A stretch of DNA of 43,934 nucleotides from CAIOSQ01 sp041178225 (GTDB taxonomy: Bacteria; Pseudomonadota; Alphaproteobacteria; CACIAM-22H2): the NCBI GenBank assembly GCA_041178225.1, contig JBEGVV010000102.1, forward strand, positions 1 to 43,934. The letters are read 5' to 3'. Under the pieces are notes generated by a model. The model did no database searches. It worked only from the letters and a program-made list of their open reading frames with translations, and had not been told where the DNA came from. Shown here piece after piece: positions 8,218 through 16,190 of this stretch; the first letter of the stretch is position 1, and each line of letters opens with the position of its first letter. A program made the position numbers and the translations under genes.

Positions 8218-9017
8218 CGCAGGAGCGCGTCGCGCCCGAGGCCCCGGTCGACTGGAGCCGCTGGAAGGGCTGGCTCGCCGGCAGGCGCGTGCTCGTCACC
8301 GGCGCCAGCCGCGGGATCGGCCGCGCGCTTGCCGAGGCGTCGGCGCGCGCGGGTGCCGACGTCGCGCTCTTCGCCACCAGCCTCGCGCGGCTGGAGCCGG
8401 TCGCCGCCGGGCTCGCCGCGCATGGCGGCCGCGTGTCCTGCCATGCGGCCGACGCCGCGGACCCCGCGGGCTTCGCCGCCGCCATCGCCGAGGCGGAGAG
8501 CGCGTTCGGCGGCATCGACGTCCTCGTGAACAACGCGGGCTCCGCCGTGCGCGGCGAGGTGCTCGCGCTCGACCTCGCGGCCTTCCATCGCCTGCTCGCG
8601 ATCAACGTCGTCGCCTGCGCGGCGGCGGCCCAGGCCGTCGTGCCGGGGATGATCGCGCGACGCTGGGGCCGCGTGGTCAACGTCTCCTCGGTCTATGCCC
8701 GCGTGCCCTGCCGGAACCTCAACGCCTATGCCATCTCCAAGGCGGCGCTCGAGATGCTCACCCGCGGCATGGCCCTGGAATGGGCGGGCACCGGCGTCAC
8801 GGCCAACGCGATCGGCCCGGCGCAGGTGCTGACCGACCTGTCGAGGCCGAGCTGGGACGATCCCGCGCGCCGCGCGCAGGTGATCTCGCAGATCCCGCAG
8901 GGACGCTGGGCGACCACGGACGAGCTCGTGGGCCCGTTCATGCTCCTCGCCTCCGACGCCTCGGCGATGACGACGGGCCAGACGCTCTTCGTCGATGGAG
9001 GCCGGCTGCTGCTCTGA
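8214..9017 (+). CDS. SDR family NAD(P)-dependent oxidoreductase
   Basis: A classical short-chain dehydrogenase of 267 residues. The cofactor motif TGASRGIG, the NNAG motif, the catalytic serine (NVSSVY) and the YAISK pair are all present, and the C-terminus ends in the usual FVDGG. About 20 residues before the Rossmann fold are extra. Substrate specificity cannot be assigned; gluconate 5-dehydrogenase-like or 3-oxoacyl reductase-like activity are the common options. It overlaps the thioesterase gene by four bases, so the two enzymes probably act in one pathway. Confidence 0.85.
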   Translation: MTQERVAPEAPVDWSRWKGWLAGRRVLVTGASRGIGRALAEASARAGADVALFATSLARLEPVAAGLAAHGGRVSCHAADAADPAGFAAAIAEAESAFGGIDVLVNNAGSAVRGEVLALDLAAFHRLLAINVVACAAAAQAVVPGMIARRWGRVVNVSSVYARVPCRNLNAYAISKAALEMLTRGMALEWAGTGVTANAIGPAQVLTDLSRPSWDDPARRAQVISQIPQGRWATTDELVGPFMLLASDASAMTTGQTLFVDGGRLLL

Positions 9018-9035
9018 CGCCGCGCGGCGGCGTCA
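9015..9035. terminator. Bidirectional palindrome holding both stop codons
   Basis: A perfect 9-base stem (TGACGCCGC/GCGGCGTCA) with a 3-base loop lies exactly between the convergent SDR and MDR genes. The SDR stop TGA forms the left end and the MDR stop (TCA on this strand) the right end. No T-run is present, so it would be a GC-hairpin terminator or a transcript-end stabiliser serving both directions. Confidence 0.6.
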
Positions 9036-10040
9036 GACGGCGAGCACGGCCTTGCCGAAGACGCGTCGCTCGACGAGGTCGGAATAGCTCTCGATGAAGC
9101 GCTCGAGCGGCCGCACGGAGTGGATGACCGGCTTCATGCGCCCGTCGCTCGCCATCGCGAGCAGGGTGCCGAGGTCCTCCATCGACCACCCGTTCGAGCC
9201 GACGATCTCGTACTCGAAGGACCAGAGGTAGCGGATGTCCTCGGGCGGCGCGTAGCCGTTGGTGGCGCCGCAGGTGAGCATCCGCCCGCCGCGCTTGAGC
9301 ACGCGATAGGCCTTCGTCCAGTCCTCGCCGCCGACGAAGTTGACGACCACGTCGACGCCGCCGCTCTCGCCATGCACGCGCGGCTTGCCGTAGCGCTCGA
9401 CCGCCTGCTTCGCCCAGTCGCCCTCGGCCGAGTTGATGACGTCGTCGGCGCCGATGGCGCGCAGCTTCTCCGCCTTCGCGGCGGAGGACGTCACCGCGAC
9501 GACGCGGCAGCCCATCAGCCTGGCGAGTTGCACGCAGCACGTGCCCACGCCGCCGGTGGCGCCGAGCACGAGCACGCTCTCGCCGCGGCGCACGCGGCCG
9601 CGCGTCACCATCATGCGCAGCGCCGTGCCATAGGCCACGGGCAGCGCCGCGGCCTCCTCGAAGGAGACCTCGTCGGGGATGCGCAGCAGGTGCGTCGAGG
9701 GCACGCTCACGAGCTCGCAGGCGCCGCCGCGCGCGGTCTCGCCCATCATGCCGCGGCCGACGATGTAGGGATTGACCAGGACGCGCTGCCCCGCCTTCCA
9801 CAGCCCGCCCCCGGCGCCCTCGCCGAAGCCCGCGACCTCGCCCGCGATGTCGCCGCCGGGCACGTGCGGCATCGGCGTCTTCAGCCCGGGGATGCCGGCG
9901 AGGATCATCGGGTCGAAGCCGTTGAGCGCGACCGCGCGCACGCGCACGAGCACGTCGCCGGGCGGCGGCACGGGATCGTCGAGCGTCGCGAGGGCGATGT
10001 TCTCGGGCCCGCCATGGGCCTTGTAGACGATGGCCTTCAT
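9033..10040 (-). CDS. Zinc-independent MDR oxidoreductase (quinone oxidoreductase-like)
   Basis: A medium-chain dehydrogenase/reductase of 335 residues with the GroES-like N-terminal half and the nucleotide-binding motif GATGGVG at about residue 155. The structural-zinc cysteine cluster is absent, which places it with quinone oxidoreductase, crotonyl-CoA reductase-like or enone reductase types. It begins 25 bases after dctM and is the last gene of the TRAP operon, so it may act on the imported compound or its breakdown product. The substrate is unknown. Confidence 0.82.
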   Translation of the reverse strand: MKAIVYKAHGGPENIALATLDDPVPPPGDVLVRVRAVALNGFDPMILAGIPGLKTPMPHVPGGDIAGEVAGFGEGAGGGLWKAGQRVLVNPYIVGRGMMGETARGGACELVSVPSTHLLRIPDEVSFEEAAALPVAYGTALRMMVTRGRVRRGESVLVLGATGGVGTCCVQLARLMGCRVVAVTSSAAKAEKLRAIGADDVINSAEGDWAKQAVERYGKPRVHGESGGVDVVVNFVGGEDWTKAYRVLKRGGRMLTCGATNGYAPPEDIRYLWSFEYEIVGSNGWSMEDLGTLLAMASDGRMKPVIHSVRPLERFIESYSDLVERRVFGKAVLAV

Positions 10041-10065
10041 GGTCGGCCCTCCGGCATTGGGGTTG

Positions 10066-11394
10066 TCAGAAGGCGCGGGTGACCGTCGGCAGCCAGGTCG
10101 CCGTCCAGGGCATCGCCAGCACCGCGAGGAGCGTCAGCAACTGGCACGCCACGAAGGGGATGATGCCGAGATACATGTCCCGGTAGGTCACCTCCGGCGG
10201 CGCGATGCCCCGCAGGTAGAAGATCGAGGGCGCCATCGGCGGGGTCAGGTAGGAGGTCTGGATGACGACGACCGCCATCACGCCGACCCAGAGCTTGTCG
10301 ACGCCGAACTTGTTGAGCAGCGGCTCGAAGATCGGCGCCGTCACGAGCACGATCGACACCCAGTCGAGGATGAAGCCGCCGAGGAAGATGAGGAACAGGT
10401 AGAGCGCCGTCACGCCGGCCGCGCCCAGCGACCACATGTCGACGAGGCCATTGACCATCCGCGCGCCGCCCGTCGTCAGGAAGATCGAGGTGAACATCGT
10501 GCCGCCGAGCACGATCATCATGATCATCGCGTTGATGGTGAGGGTCGTGCGCAGCGCGTCGAACAGCAGCTTCAAGGTGAAGCGTCCGTAGAACATCGTC
10601 AGCAGGATCGTGCCGAGCGCGCCAACGCCAGCCGCCTCGGTCGGCGAGGCGATGCCGGCGGTGATCGAGCCCACGACGGAGAGGATGAGGAGCGTCGCCG
10701 GCACGAGCGCCGTCGCGAGGAGCTTGAGCTTCTCGGCCGTCGTCATGTCGATCTCCTCGGGAGGCACGGGCGGACCGTCCTGCGGGCGGACCTGCGTGTG
10801 GAGCACGATGTAGCCGAGGAACAGGGCCACCATGATGCCGCCGGGTACCAGCACGCCGACGAGCAGGTCGCCGATCGGGATGCGCGCCTGCGCGGCGTAG
10901 ATCACGACGACGATCGAGGGCGGGATCATCGTGCCGAGCGAGCCGCCGGCGCAGATCGTCCCGGAGATCAGCGCGGGATGGTAGCGGTACTTGAGCATCG
11001 CGGGCATCGCCATCAGCCCGACGAGCACCTCCACCGCGCCGACGATGCCCGTCCCCGCGGCGAAGATCGCGCACATGGTGATGGTCGCGAGCGCCAGCCC
11101 GCCACGGAAGCGGCCGAGCCAGACGCGCATGGCCTCGAAGAGCTTCTCCGCGATGCCCGAGCGCTCGAGCATCGAGCCCATGAAGACGAAGAGCGGGATC
11201 GCGACGAGGATGTAGTTCGACGTCACCGACCAGGTGAAGCGGAAGAGCTGCAGCCCGATGAGGTCGCCGCTCGCCCAGTAGCCGAAGGCGAAGGCGACGC
11301 CGATCAGGGCGGCGGCCACCGGCACGCCCATGAAGACGAGCGCGAAGAGCGCCGGGAACATCAGGGCCGGCGCGTAGGCGGCGAACGTGCTCAT
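10066..11394 (-). CDS. dctM: TRAP transporter large permease subunit
   Basis: The 442-residue protein is highly hydrophobic, with about a dozen membrane segments, and matches DctM of tripartite ATP-independent periplasmic transporters. Family segments such as IPLFVFMGSMLERSGI and GTMIPPSIVVVIYA are clear. With DctQ it forms the sodium-driven permease that takes ligand from DctP. ATG at 11394 is chosen because it lies 7 bases after the dctQ stop and gives the normal N-terminus. Confidence 0.93.
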   Translation of the reverse strand: MSTFAAYAPALMFPALFALVFMGVPVAAALIGVAFAFGYWASGDLIGLQLFRFTWSVTSNYILVAIPLFVFMGSMLERSGIAEKLFEAMRVWLGRFRGGLALATITMCAIFAAGTGIVGAVEVLVGLMAMPAMLKYRYHPALISGTICAGGSLGTMIPPSIVVVIYAAQARIPIGDLLVGVLVPGGIMVALFLGYIVLHTQVRPQDGPPVPPEEIDMTTAEKLKLLATALVPATLLILSVVGSITAGIASPTEAAGVGALGTILLTMFYGRFTLKLLFDALRTTLTINAMIMMIVLGGTMFTSIFLTTGGARMVNGLVDMWSLGAAGVTALYLFLIFLGGFILDWVSIVLVTAPIFEPLLNKFGVDKLWVGVMAVVVIQTSYLTPPMAPSIFYLRGIAPPEVTYRDMYLGIIPFVACQLLTLLAVLAMPWTATWLPTVTRAF

Positions 11395-11401
11395 GGCAGC
11401 G

Positions 11402-11914
11402 TCAATCCCGTCGGATCTGCGTGGAGGTGCCGCGCGCGTGACGGATGGTCTCGGCGAGGACCTGCAGCGCGAAGGACAGGAAGCCAACCGCAAGCACGAG
11501 GTAGAACGGCCAGATCAGCGGCGCCCAGGAGCTCATGGGGTCGAGTTCGCCGCTCTCGAAGGCGCGCCAGGCGCGCCGGGCCGAGACCCAGGAGAGCCAG
11601 CCCAGCGCCGGCAGCAGGACCACGGCGAAGAAGGACGCGTTGATCGCGTCCTGCGTGCGCGGCCGGAAGCGCGTGGAGAAGAAGTCGACGCGAATGTGCC
11701 CGCCGATGCGCATCGTGTAGGCGGTGGCGAGGAGGAATAGCGCGCCGTTGAGCATGTAGCCGATGTCCGAGCTCCACAGCGTCGGCGCGCCCAGCGCATA
11801 GCGCACGAAGACCTCGTAGAGCGTCACCGCGATCAGCCCGAGCAGGGCGGCGATGGCGATCCAGCACAGGAACCCAGAAAGGCGGTCGATGGCGGAGGCG
11901 GCGCGGTCGATCAT
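11402..11914 (-). CDS. dctQ: TRAP transporter small permease subunit
   Basis: A 170-residue membrane protein with four predicted helices and the DctQ pattern: an N-terminal LSGFLCWIAIAALLGL helix, a loop with the RYALGAPTLWSSDI region and a mid-protein GGHIRVDFF segment. It sits between dctP and dctM, as in most TRAP operons. A strong hairpin separates it from dctP, which may let dctP be made in excess over the permease. Confidence 0.92.
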   Translation of the reverse strand: MIDRAASAIDRLSGFLCWIAIAALLGLIAVTLYEVFVRYALGAPTLWSSDIGYMLNGALFLLATAYTMRIGGHIRVDFFSTRFRPRTQDAINASFFAVVLLPALGWLSWVSARRAWRAFESGELDPMSSWAPLIWPFYLVLAVGFLSFALQVLAETIRHARGTSTQIRRD

Positions 11915-11924
11915 TCGGAAAACC

Positions 11925-11961
11925 GGGCTGGCCGGTGGGCGCGATGCCCGCCGGCCAGCCC
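11925..11961. promoter_or_regulatory. Strong intercistronic hairpin between dctP and dctQ
   Basis: A 16-base inverted repeat (GGGCTGGCCGGTGGGC at 11925-11940 with its partner at 11946-11961, one G-T mismatch) encloses a 5-base loop. It fills most of the 57-base gap. Such elements downstream of binding-protein genes commonly protect the upstream mRNA from 3' decay or partly terminate transcription, raising binding protein over permease. Confidence 0.65.
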
Positions 11962-11971
11962 TCCATTCAGG

Positions 11972-13021
11972 TCACTTGGCGATGAAGACCGAGGTCTTGT
12001 CCCAGTAGTCGAGGTAGCCGTAGTAGGAATCGGCGAGGCGCTTGAGCCAGGGGTTCTTCTTCTCCTCCTGGCGCTTGACCTCCTCGTAGACCCACTCGCG
12101 GGTGCGGTCGCGGATCGCCTTCTGCAGCTCGGGCGAGTATTCGACGATCTCGTTGCCGCCGGCACGCAGCGTCTCCATCGCCTTCATGTCGAGCGCCTGC
12201 CACTTGAGCAGCGACTCGAAGCTGACGAGGCGGCCGGCGGTCTCCATCGCCTTCTTGATGTCCGCCGGCAGCGCGTCGAAGCGCTCCTGCTTCATCACGG
12301 TCTCGAAGGGGAAGCTGGTCACGTGGCTGCCGGGCACCATGATGTACTTGGCGGCGCGCTGCAGGCCGAGGATCAGGTTCTCGGATGGCGTCGAGAACTC
12401 GGCGGCGTCGAGCACCTTGCGCTCGAGCTGCGTGTAGATCTCGCCGACCGGCGCGACCGTTGGGGCGGCGCCGAACTTGTCCTTGAGGATGCTCGCCCAC
12501 ATGCCGGCGGTGCGGAACTTGACGCCCTTGAGGTCGTCGACCGTCCGGATCGGCTTGTGCGCGTGCACGATCTCCGTCGGCCCGACGCCGGCGATGATCG
12601 AGTGCATCTTGAGGGAGTCGCGGCGGTACTGCTTCCACAGATCCTGCCCGCCGCCCTCGTAGAGCCACTGCAGGAGGGCGACCGGCGGCATGCCGCCCGG
12701 CAGCGCGAGGATGCCGTTCGTCGGGTCGCGATTGTAGATGTAGATCGAGGGGACGTTGGCGAGGTCGGCCAGCCCGTCGCTCACCGCGGCATATTCCTGG
12801 AAGGGCGGCGCGATGACGCCCGAGGGCACGACCTCGATCTGGACGCGGCCATTGGTCAGCTCGGCGACCTTGTCCGCGTAGGGCTTCGCGAAGACCGTCG
12901 TGTAGACGGAGTTCTCGTTGGAGATGACGACCATCTTCCAGCGATAGTTCTGCGCCATCGCCTCGGCGGCGCCGAGCGCGATCGCCGCCGAGGCGGCGAG
13001 GGCGGAGAGCAAGCGCTTCAT
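11972..13021 (-). CDS. dctP: TRAP transporter periplasmic substrate-binding protein
   Basis: This 349-residue protein has a Sec signal peptide ending in EAMAQ and the DctP family fold. The conserved substrate arginine lies in KFRTAGMW, followed by the family segment VGEIYTQLERKVLDAAEF and a PSENL stretch that lines the ligand pocket. TRAP systems of this type import C4-dicarboxylates, 2-oxo acids or related organic acids; the ligand is not readable. ATG at 13021 is preceded by AAGGAG at eight bases. The neighbours (an MDR enzyme after, a VOC protein before) hint at an organic acid that is then oxidised or cleaved. Confidence 0.93.
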   Translation of the reverse strand: MKRLLSALAASAAIALGAAEAMAQNYRWKMVVISNENSVYTTVFAKPYADKVAELTNGRVQIEVVPSGVIAPPFQEYAAVSDGLADLANVPSIYIYNRDPTNGILALPGGMPPVALLQWLYEGGGQDLWKQYRRDSLKMHSIIAGVGPTEIVHAHKPIRTVDDLKGVKFRTAGMWASILKDKFGAAPTVAPVGEIYTQLERKVLDAAEFSTPSENLILGLQRAAKYIMVPGSHVTSFPFETVMKQERFDALPADIKKAMETAGRLVSFESLLKWQALDMKAMETLRAGGNEIVEYSPELQKAIRDRTREWVYEEVKRQEEKKNPWLKRLADSYYGYLDYWDKTSVFIAK

Positions 13022-13042
13022 TGCTACACTCCTTGTGGGGCT

Positions 13043-13057
13043 TTCCGTTGATCGGAA
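13043..13057. promoter_or_regulatory. Inverted repeat in the dctP leader, candidate operator
   Basis: TTCCG and CGGAA are separated by five bases, and the repeat would overlap the transcription start expected from the -10 at 13062-13067. It could be a repressor site or a small leader hairpin. Confidence 0.3.
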
Positions 13058-13061
13058 GCAG

Positions 13062-13092
13062 ACCATAGCATCGCGCCGTCAGGCCTTGGCAA
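13062..13092 (-). promoter_or_regulatory. Candidate promoter for the TRAP operon
   Basis: On the minus strand TTGCCA (13092-13087) and TATGGT (13067-13062) are 19 bases apart, 41 bases before the dctP start. Both elements resemble sigma-70 consensus, but the spacer is longer than ideal. Confidence 0.35.
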
Positions 13093-13116
13093 CCGGGCAA
13101 AGCCTGGGGGCGCGCC

Positions 13117-13956
13117 TCAGGAAAACTTGAAGATCGCCCCGCAGCCCTCGCCCGACGGGACCGCGACGATGCCGTCCGCGGCGCGCCGATGCGACACGCC
13201 CGCGCCGGCGAGAAGCGCGGCGACCGCGCCGCGGTCGCGCACGCGCACGCCGATCTCGGCGCAGAAGGGCGCCGGCAGCGCCAGCAGCGGATCGCCCGGG
13301 TTCTCCGCCGCGAATCGCGCGGGCGAGACGAGGCGCAGCGGGCAGGTCCCCGTGTCCAGAACGGCGAGCCCGTCCTCGTGGCGCGCGGGCCCGGGCCAGA
13401 TCCGCGCATAGAGCGTGGCGGCCGCGCGCGGGTCGTCCGCCACGATCGTCGCGAAGGCCAGGTCGGCCGCGCCGTTGGGATGCGCGAGCATGTCCGGCCG
13501 CCAGACGACGCCGGGGGTGTGGTGCTGGCAGGCGAAGACGGAGGCGCCCGGCGTGGCCGCCGGGTCGAACTGCGACAGCGTGAAGCGCGCCTCGACGCGC
13601 CCCGACGGCAGGTCCACGGGTCGCGCGAAGTCCACCGCCGCGGATGCGTGCAGCGGCGCGCCGCCGAATTCCGCGTGGACGCGCCGCGCGTCGTCGGTCT
13701 TCAGCGCCAGCGCGCCGATGCCCTCGCGCCGCGCCAGGAACTCGGCGTAGCGCGTCGTGTGCGGGCCCGGCCGCTCGATCCCCATCGTCTCGAAATAGGT
13801 GGGCGCGCCGAACATCACCGTGTGGTTGCCGGTCCCGAGCACCGGGTGGCCGCCGCGCGGCGTCGGCGCGAAGCCGAGGCGCTCCATGCGCCGCCGCGCC
13901 TCGTCGAGGTCGCGCACGATGATCACGACATGGTCGATGCCGCCGATGACGGGCAT
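13117..13956 (-). CDS. VOC-superfamily (glyoxalase-like) protein
   Basis: The 279-residue protein begins with the vicinal-oxygen-chelate strand IDHVVIIVRDLDEA and appears to hold two tandem VOC modules (about residues 1-130 and 145-275), as in the Glyoxalase_3 group. Metal-ligand histidines are plausible at the first strand and in FACQHHTPG. The reaction is unknown; VOC proteins include lyases, dioxygenases and epimerases. ATG at 13956 follows GGGAG. It lies 95 bases upstream of dctP on the same strand, with a candidate promoter between, so co-expression with the TRAP operon is possible but unproven. Confidence 0.78.
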   Translation of the reverse strand: MPVIGGIDHVVIIVRDLDEARRRMERLGFAPTPRGGHPVLGTGNHTVMFGAPTYFETMGIERPGPHTTRYAEFLARREGIGALALKTDDARRVHAEFGGAPLHASAAVDFARPVDLPSGRVEARFTLSQFDPAATPGASVFACQHHTPGVVWRPDMLAHPNGAADLAFATIVADDPRAAATLYARIWPGPARHEDGLAVLDTGTCPLRLVSPARFAAENPGDPLLALPAPFCAEIGVRVRDRGAVAALLAGAGVSHRRAADGIVAVPSGEGCGAIFKFS

Positions 13957-14051
13957 GCGCGCTCTCCCTGGACGCTCGCGCGCGGCGGACGCCGCCGCGC
14001 GGGACGCCACCATGGGGCGCGCGCCGGGCCGCGCGCAAGCACGCGGCCGCC

Positions 14052-14137
14052 TGGTGCCCCACGCCGGACTTGAACCAGCACGTCCTCGCGGACAGCAGAT
14101 TTTGAGTCTGCCGCGTCTACCGTTTCGCCAGTGGGGC
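14052..14137 (-). tRNA. tRNA-Leu(CAA)
   Basis: On the minus strand a full cloverleaf is visible: acceptor stem GCCCCAC/GTGGGGC, anticodon stem GCAGA/TCTGC around loop CTCAAAA (anticodon CAA, reading TTG), a long variable arm typical of leucine tRNA, and a T-arm with loop TTCAAGT. The 3' CCA is encoded (14054-14052), so the tRNA needs no CCA addition. Confidence 0.95.
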
Positions 14138-14156
14138 ACTGCCGCGCGGCACGCGC

Positions 14157-14162
14157 ATCATA
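14157..14162 (-). promoter_or_regulatory. Candidate -10 element for tRNA-Leu
   Basis: TATGAT on the minus strand lies 20 bases before the mature tRNA 5' end, a typical place for a tRNA promoter. The matching -35 (TTCCGC, 14185-14180) is poor. Confidence 0.4.
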
Positions 14163-14247
14163 GGCGCCACCCGCCGGGCGCGGAAGCGCGCCGCGGCGCC
14201 ACGCGCATTGCCGCCAGGCCGCGCGGGCTGGTAGATGCTCGCCCCGG

Positions 14248-14835
14248 ATGCTGCGCGCGCTCTACGACTGGACGATGCGGAAGGCCGCCGGCGCGAACGC
14301 GCCGCGCGCGCTCGCCGTCGTCTCCTTCACCGAGAGCTCCTTCTTCCCCATCCCGCCCGACGTCCTGCTCGTGCCCATGGTGCTCGCCGCGCGCGCGCGC
14401 GCGTGGAACCTGGCCACGATCTGCACGGTCGCCTCGGTGCTCGGTGGCCTCGCCGGCTACGCGATCGGCTTCTTCCTGTTCGAGACCGTCGGCCGCTGGG
14501 TCATCGAGCTCTACGGCCTGCAGCGCGGCTTCGAATCCTTCCGCGCCGCCTATGGGGAGTGGGGGCTCTGGATCATCCTGGTGAAGGGCCTCACGCCGAT
14601 ACCCTTCAAGGTCGTGACCATCGCCAGCGGCGCGGCGGCCTTCGACCTCCCGGTCTTCGTGCTGGCGTCGATCGCCACCCGCGGCGCGCGATTCTTCCTC
14701 GTGGCGGCGCTGATCCGGCGCTACGGGGAGCCCGTGCGCATCTTCGTGGAGAGCCGCCTGACGCTGGTCACGACCATGCTCGCGATCGCGCTGGTCGGCG
14801 GCTTCGTGGCGCTGCGCTTCCTGCTGCCGCGATGA
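14248..14835 (+). CDS. YqaA/DedA-like VTT-domain membrane protein
   Basis: A 195-residue inner-membrane protein of the DedA/SNARE-associated (VTT) superfamily, YqaA subgroup. The two re-entrant-loop signatures are present: ESSFFPIPPDVLLVP near residue 29 and KGLTPIPFKVVT near residue 115. Members are linked to undecaprenyl-phosphate or lipid flipping and to membrane homeostasis, but YqaA itself is not well characterised. Its stop overlaps the dsbB start, and dsbB in turn overlaps coq7, so the three are one operon. Confidence 0.87.
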   Translation: MLRALYDWTMRKAAGANAPRALAVVSFTESSFFPIPPDVLLVPMVLAARARAWNLATICTVASVLGGLAGYAIGFFLFETVGRWVIELYGLQRGFESFRAAYGEWGLWIILVKGLTPIPFKVVTIASGAAAFDLPVFVLASIATRGARFFLVAALIRRYGEPVRIFVESRLTLVTTMLAIALVGGFVALRFLLPR

Positions 14836-15329
14836 TGGCCGACGCGCGCCCCGCCACAGCCCTCGCCCTGCTCGCCGCGGCGATGCTCGCGGCGGCATAC
14901 GGCTTCGAGCATCTCGGCGGCCTCGCCCCCTGCGCGCTGTGCTGGTGGCAGCGCTACGCCTGGATGGCGGCGCTGGGGCCGGCATGCGTCGCGATCGCCG
15001 CGGCGCGCCATGCGCCGCGCGCCGCCACCGCGCTCCTCCTGCTCGCCGCGCTCGCGGCGCTGGCGGGCGCGGCCATCGCCTTCTTCCATGTCGGCGTCGA
15101 GCAGGGCTGGTGGGAAGGGACGGCGGCCTGCGGCAGCGCGCTCGGCCAGGGGTTGAGCGCGGAGGAGCGCCTGCGCCGGATCCTCGCCGCCCCGGTCGTG
15201 CGCTGCACCGACATCCCCTGGTCGATGCTTGGCATCTCGATGGCCGGCTGGAACGGGATCGTCGCGCTGGGCGGCGGCGGGCTTGCCCTGCGCGCGGCGC
15301 TGCGCCAAGTCTTGGGCGCAAAGCGATGA
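14832..15329 (+). CDS. dsbB: Disulfide bond formation protein B
   Basis: A 165-residue four-helix membrane protein with the DsbB cysteine pairs: CALC at residues 34-37 in the first periplasmic loop, and a second pair in the next loop (AACGS and VVRCTD). The WWQRY stretch after the first pair is typical. DsbB reoxidises DsbA and passes electrons to ubiquinone, which fits the neighbouring coq7. The ATG at 14832 overlaps the preceding stop; an ATG three bases later is equally possible. No dsbA is in the window. Confidence 0.9.
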   Translation: MMADARPATALALLAAAMLAAAYGFEHLGGLAPCALCWWQRYAWMAALGPACVAIAAARHAPRAATALLLLAALAALAGAAIAFFHVGVEQGWWEGTAACGSALGQGLSAEERLRRILAAPVVRCTDIPWSMLGISMAGWNGIVALGGGGLALRAALRQVLGAKR

Positions 15330-15880
15330 CGAACCCGTCCGACAAGGGGCCGTGGCCCGGCGACGCCACGCCCGCGCAGCGCCTCGCCGAGATCCTCCGC
15401 GTCGACCATGCGGGCGAATACGGCGCCGTGCGCATCTACGAGGGGCAGCTCGCCGTGCTCGGCGACGCGCCGGCCGGCGCCGCGATCCGCCGCATGATGG
15501 CGCAGGAGCAGGAGCATCTCGCCGCCTTCGAGAAGCTGCTGCCCGACAACCGCGTGCGCCCGACGCTGCTCGCGCCCTTCTGGCACGTGGCCGGCTTCGC
15601 GCTGGGCGCGGGCACGGCGCTGCTCGGCGAGAAGGCCGCCATGGCCTGCACCGCGGCCGTCGAGGAAGTGATCGACGAGCACTATGCCGCCCAGGTCGCC
15701 GAGCTCTCCGCCTCCGACCCGGAGCTCGCCGGGACCCTGGAGCGCTTCCGCCGCGACGAGGTCGCGCATCGCGAGGAGGCGCTGGAGGCCGGCGCCGCCG
15801 AGGCGCCCGGCTACGAGCTGCTCTCCGCCGCCATCAAGGCCGGGTCCAGGCTCGCGATCTGGCTCTCCACCCGCGCCTGA
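15326..15880 (+). CDS. coq7: Demethoxyubiquinone hydroxylase, COQ7 family
   Basis: The 184-residue protein has the diiron ligand pattern of COQ7/CLK-1: Glu31 in HAGEYGAVRIY, then EQEHL, EVIDEHY and EVAHREE. It hydroxylates demethoxyubiquinone in ubiquinone synthesis. This short COQ7 form is typical of alphaproteobacteria that lack UbiF. The start overlaps the dsbB stop (ATGA), so quinone synthesis and quinone-linked disulfide formation are co-expressed here. Confidence 0.93.
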   Translation: MTNPSDKGPWPGDATPAQRLAEILRVDHAGEYGAVRIYEGQLAVLGDAPAGAAIRRMMAQEQEHLAAFEKLLPDNRVRPTLLAPFWHVAGFALGAGTALLGEKAAMACTAAVEEVIDEHYAAQVAELSASDPELAGTLERFRRDEVAHREEALEAGAAEAPGYELLSAAIKAGSRLAIWLSTRA

Positions 15881-15995
15881 GGCGCGGCGCGCCTTCATCC
15901 CGTCGCCGCGCGGCCGCCACGAAGCCGCCTCGGAACGAAGCTCTCCTCCGGGCGTTGTCGCCAGGCGAGGCGGCATCGCGACGGGAGGAAGGCGC

Positions 15996-16190
15996 ATGGA
16001 AAGAGGCGACGAAGAGACGACCGGGACCTTCGGCGAGCCCGACCTGCGCGAGCTCCTGGACGACCCGACGCTGCATGCCGTGATGCGGCGCGACGGCCTG
16101 ACCCGCCTCGACCTCGATGCCGCGATCGCGCAGGCCCGCGACCGGCTGCGCGCCGCCGCTCAGGCGGGATCGAGCTCGCTGTCCCAGTAG
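15996..16190 (+). CDS. Small protein of unknown function
   Basis: A 64-residue acidic-then-basic protein with a strong ribosome site (GGGAGGAA) before the ATG at 15996. Its core ELLDDPTLHAVMRRDGLTR is the sort of short helical motif seen in small uncharacterised alphaproteobacterial proteins. No cysteine and no membrane segment. Its last ten codons overlap the end of the HNH gene on the other strand. It lies 115 bases after coq7; that gap holds no other gene. Confidence 0.6.
   Translation: MERGDEETTGTFGEPDLRELLDDPTLHAVMRRDGLTRLDLDAAIAQARDRLRAAAQAGSSSLSQ

Noticed and set aside
10030..11643. A 537-codon plus-strand frame opposite dctM and dctQ
   Set aside because: The product is an Arg/His/Asp-rich sequence that mirrors the TRAP genes; the minus-strand genes have clear family matches, membrane helices and normal starts.
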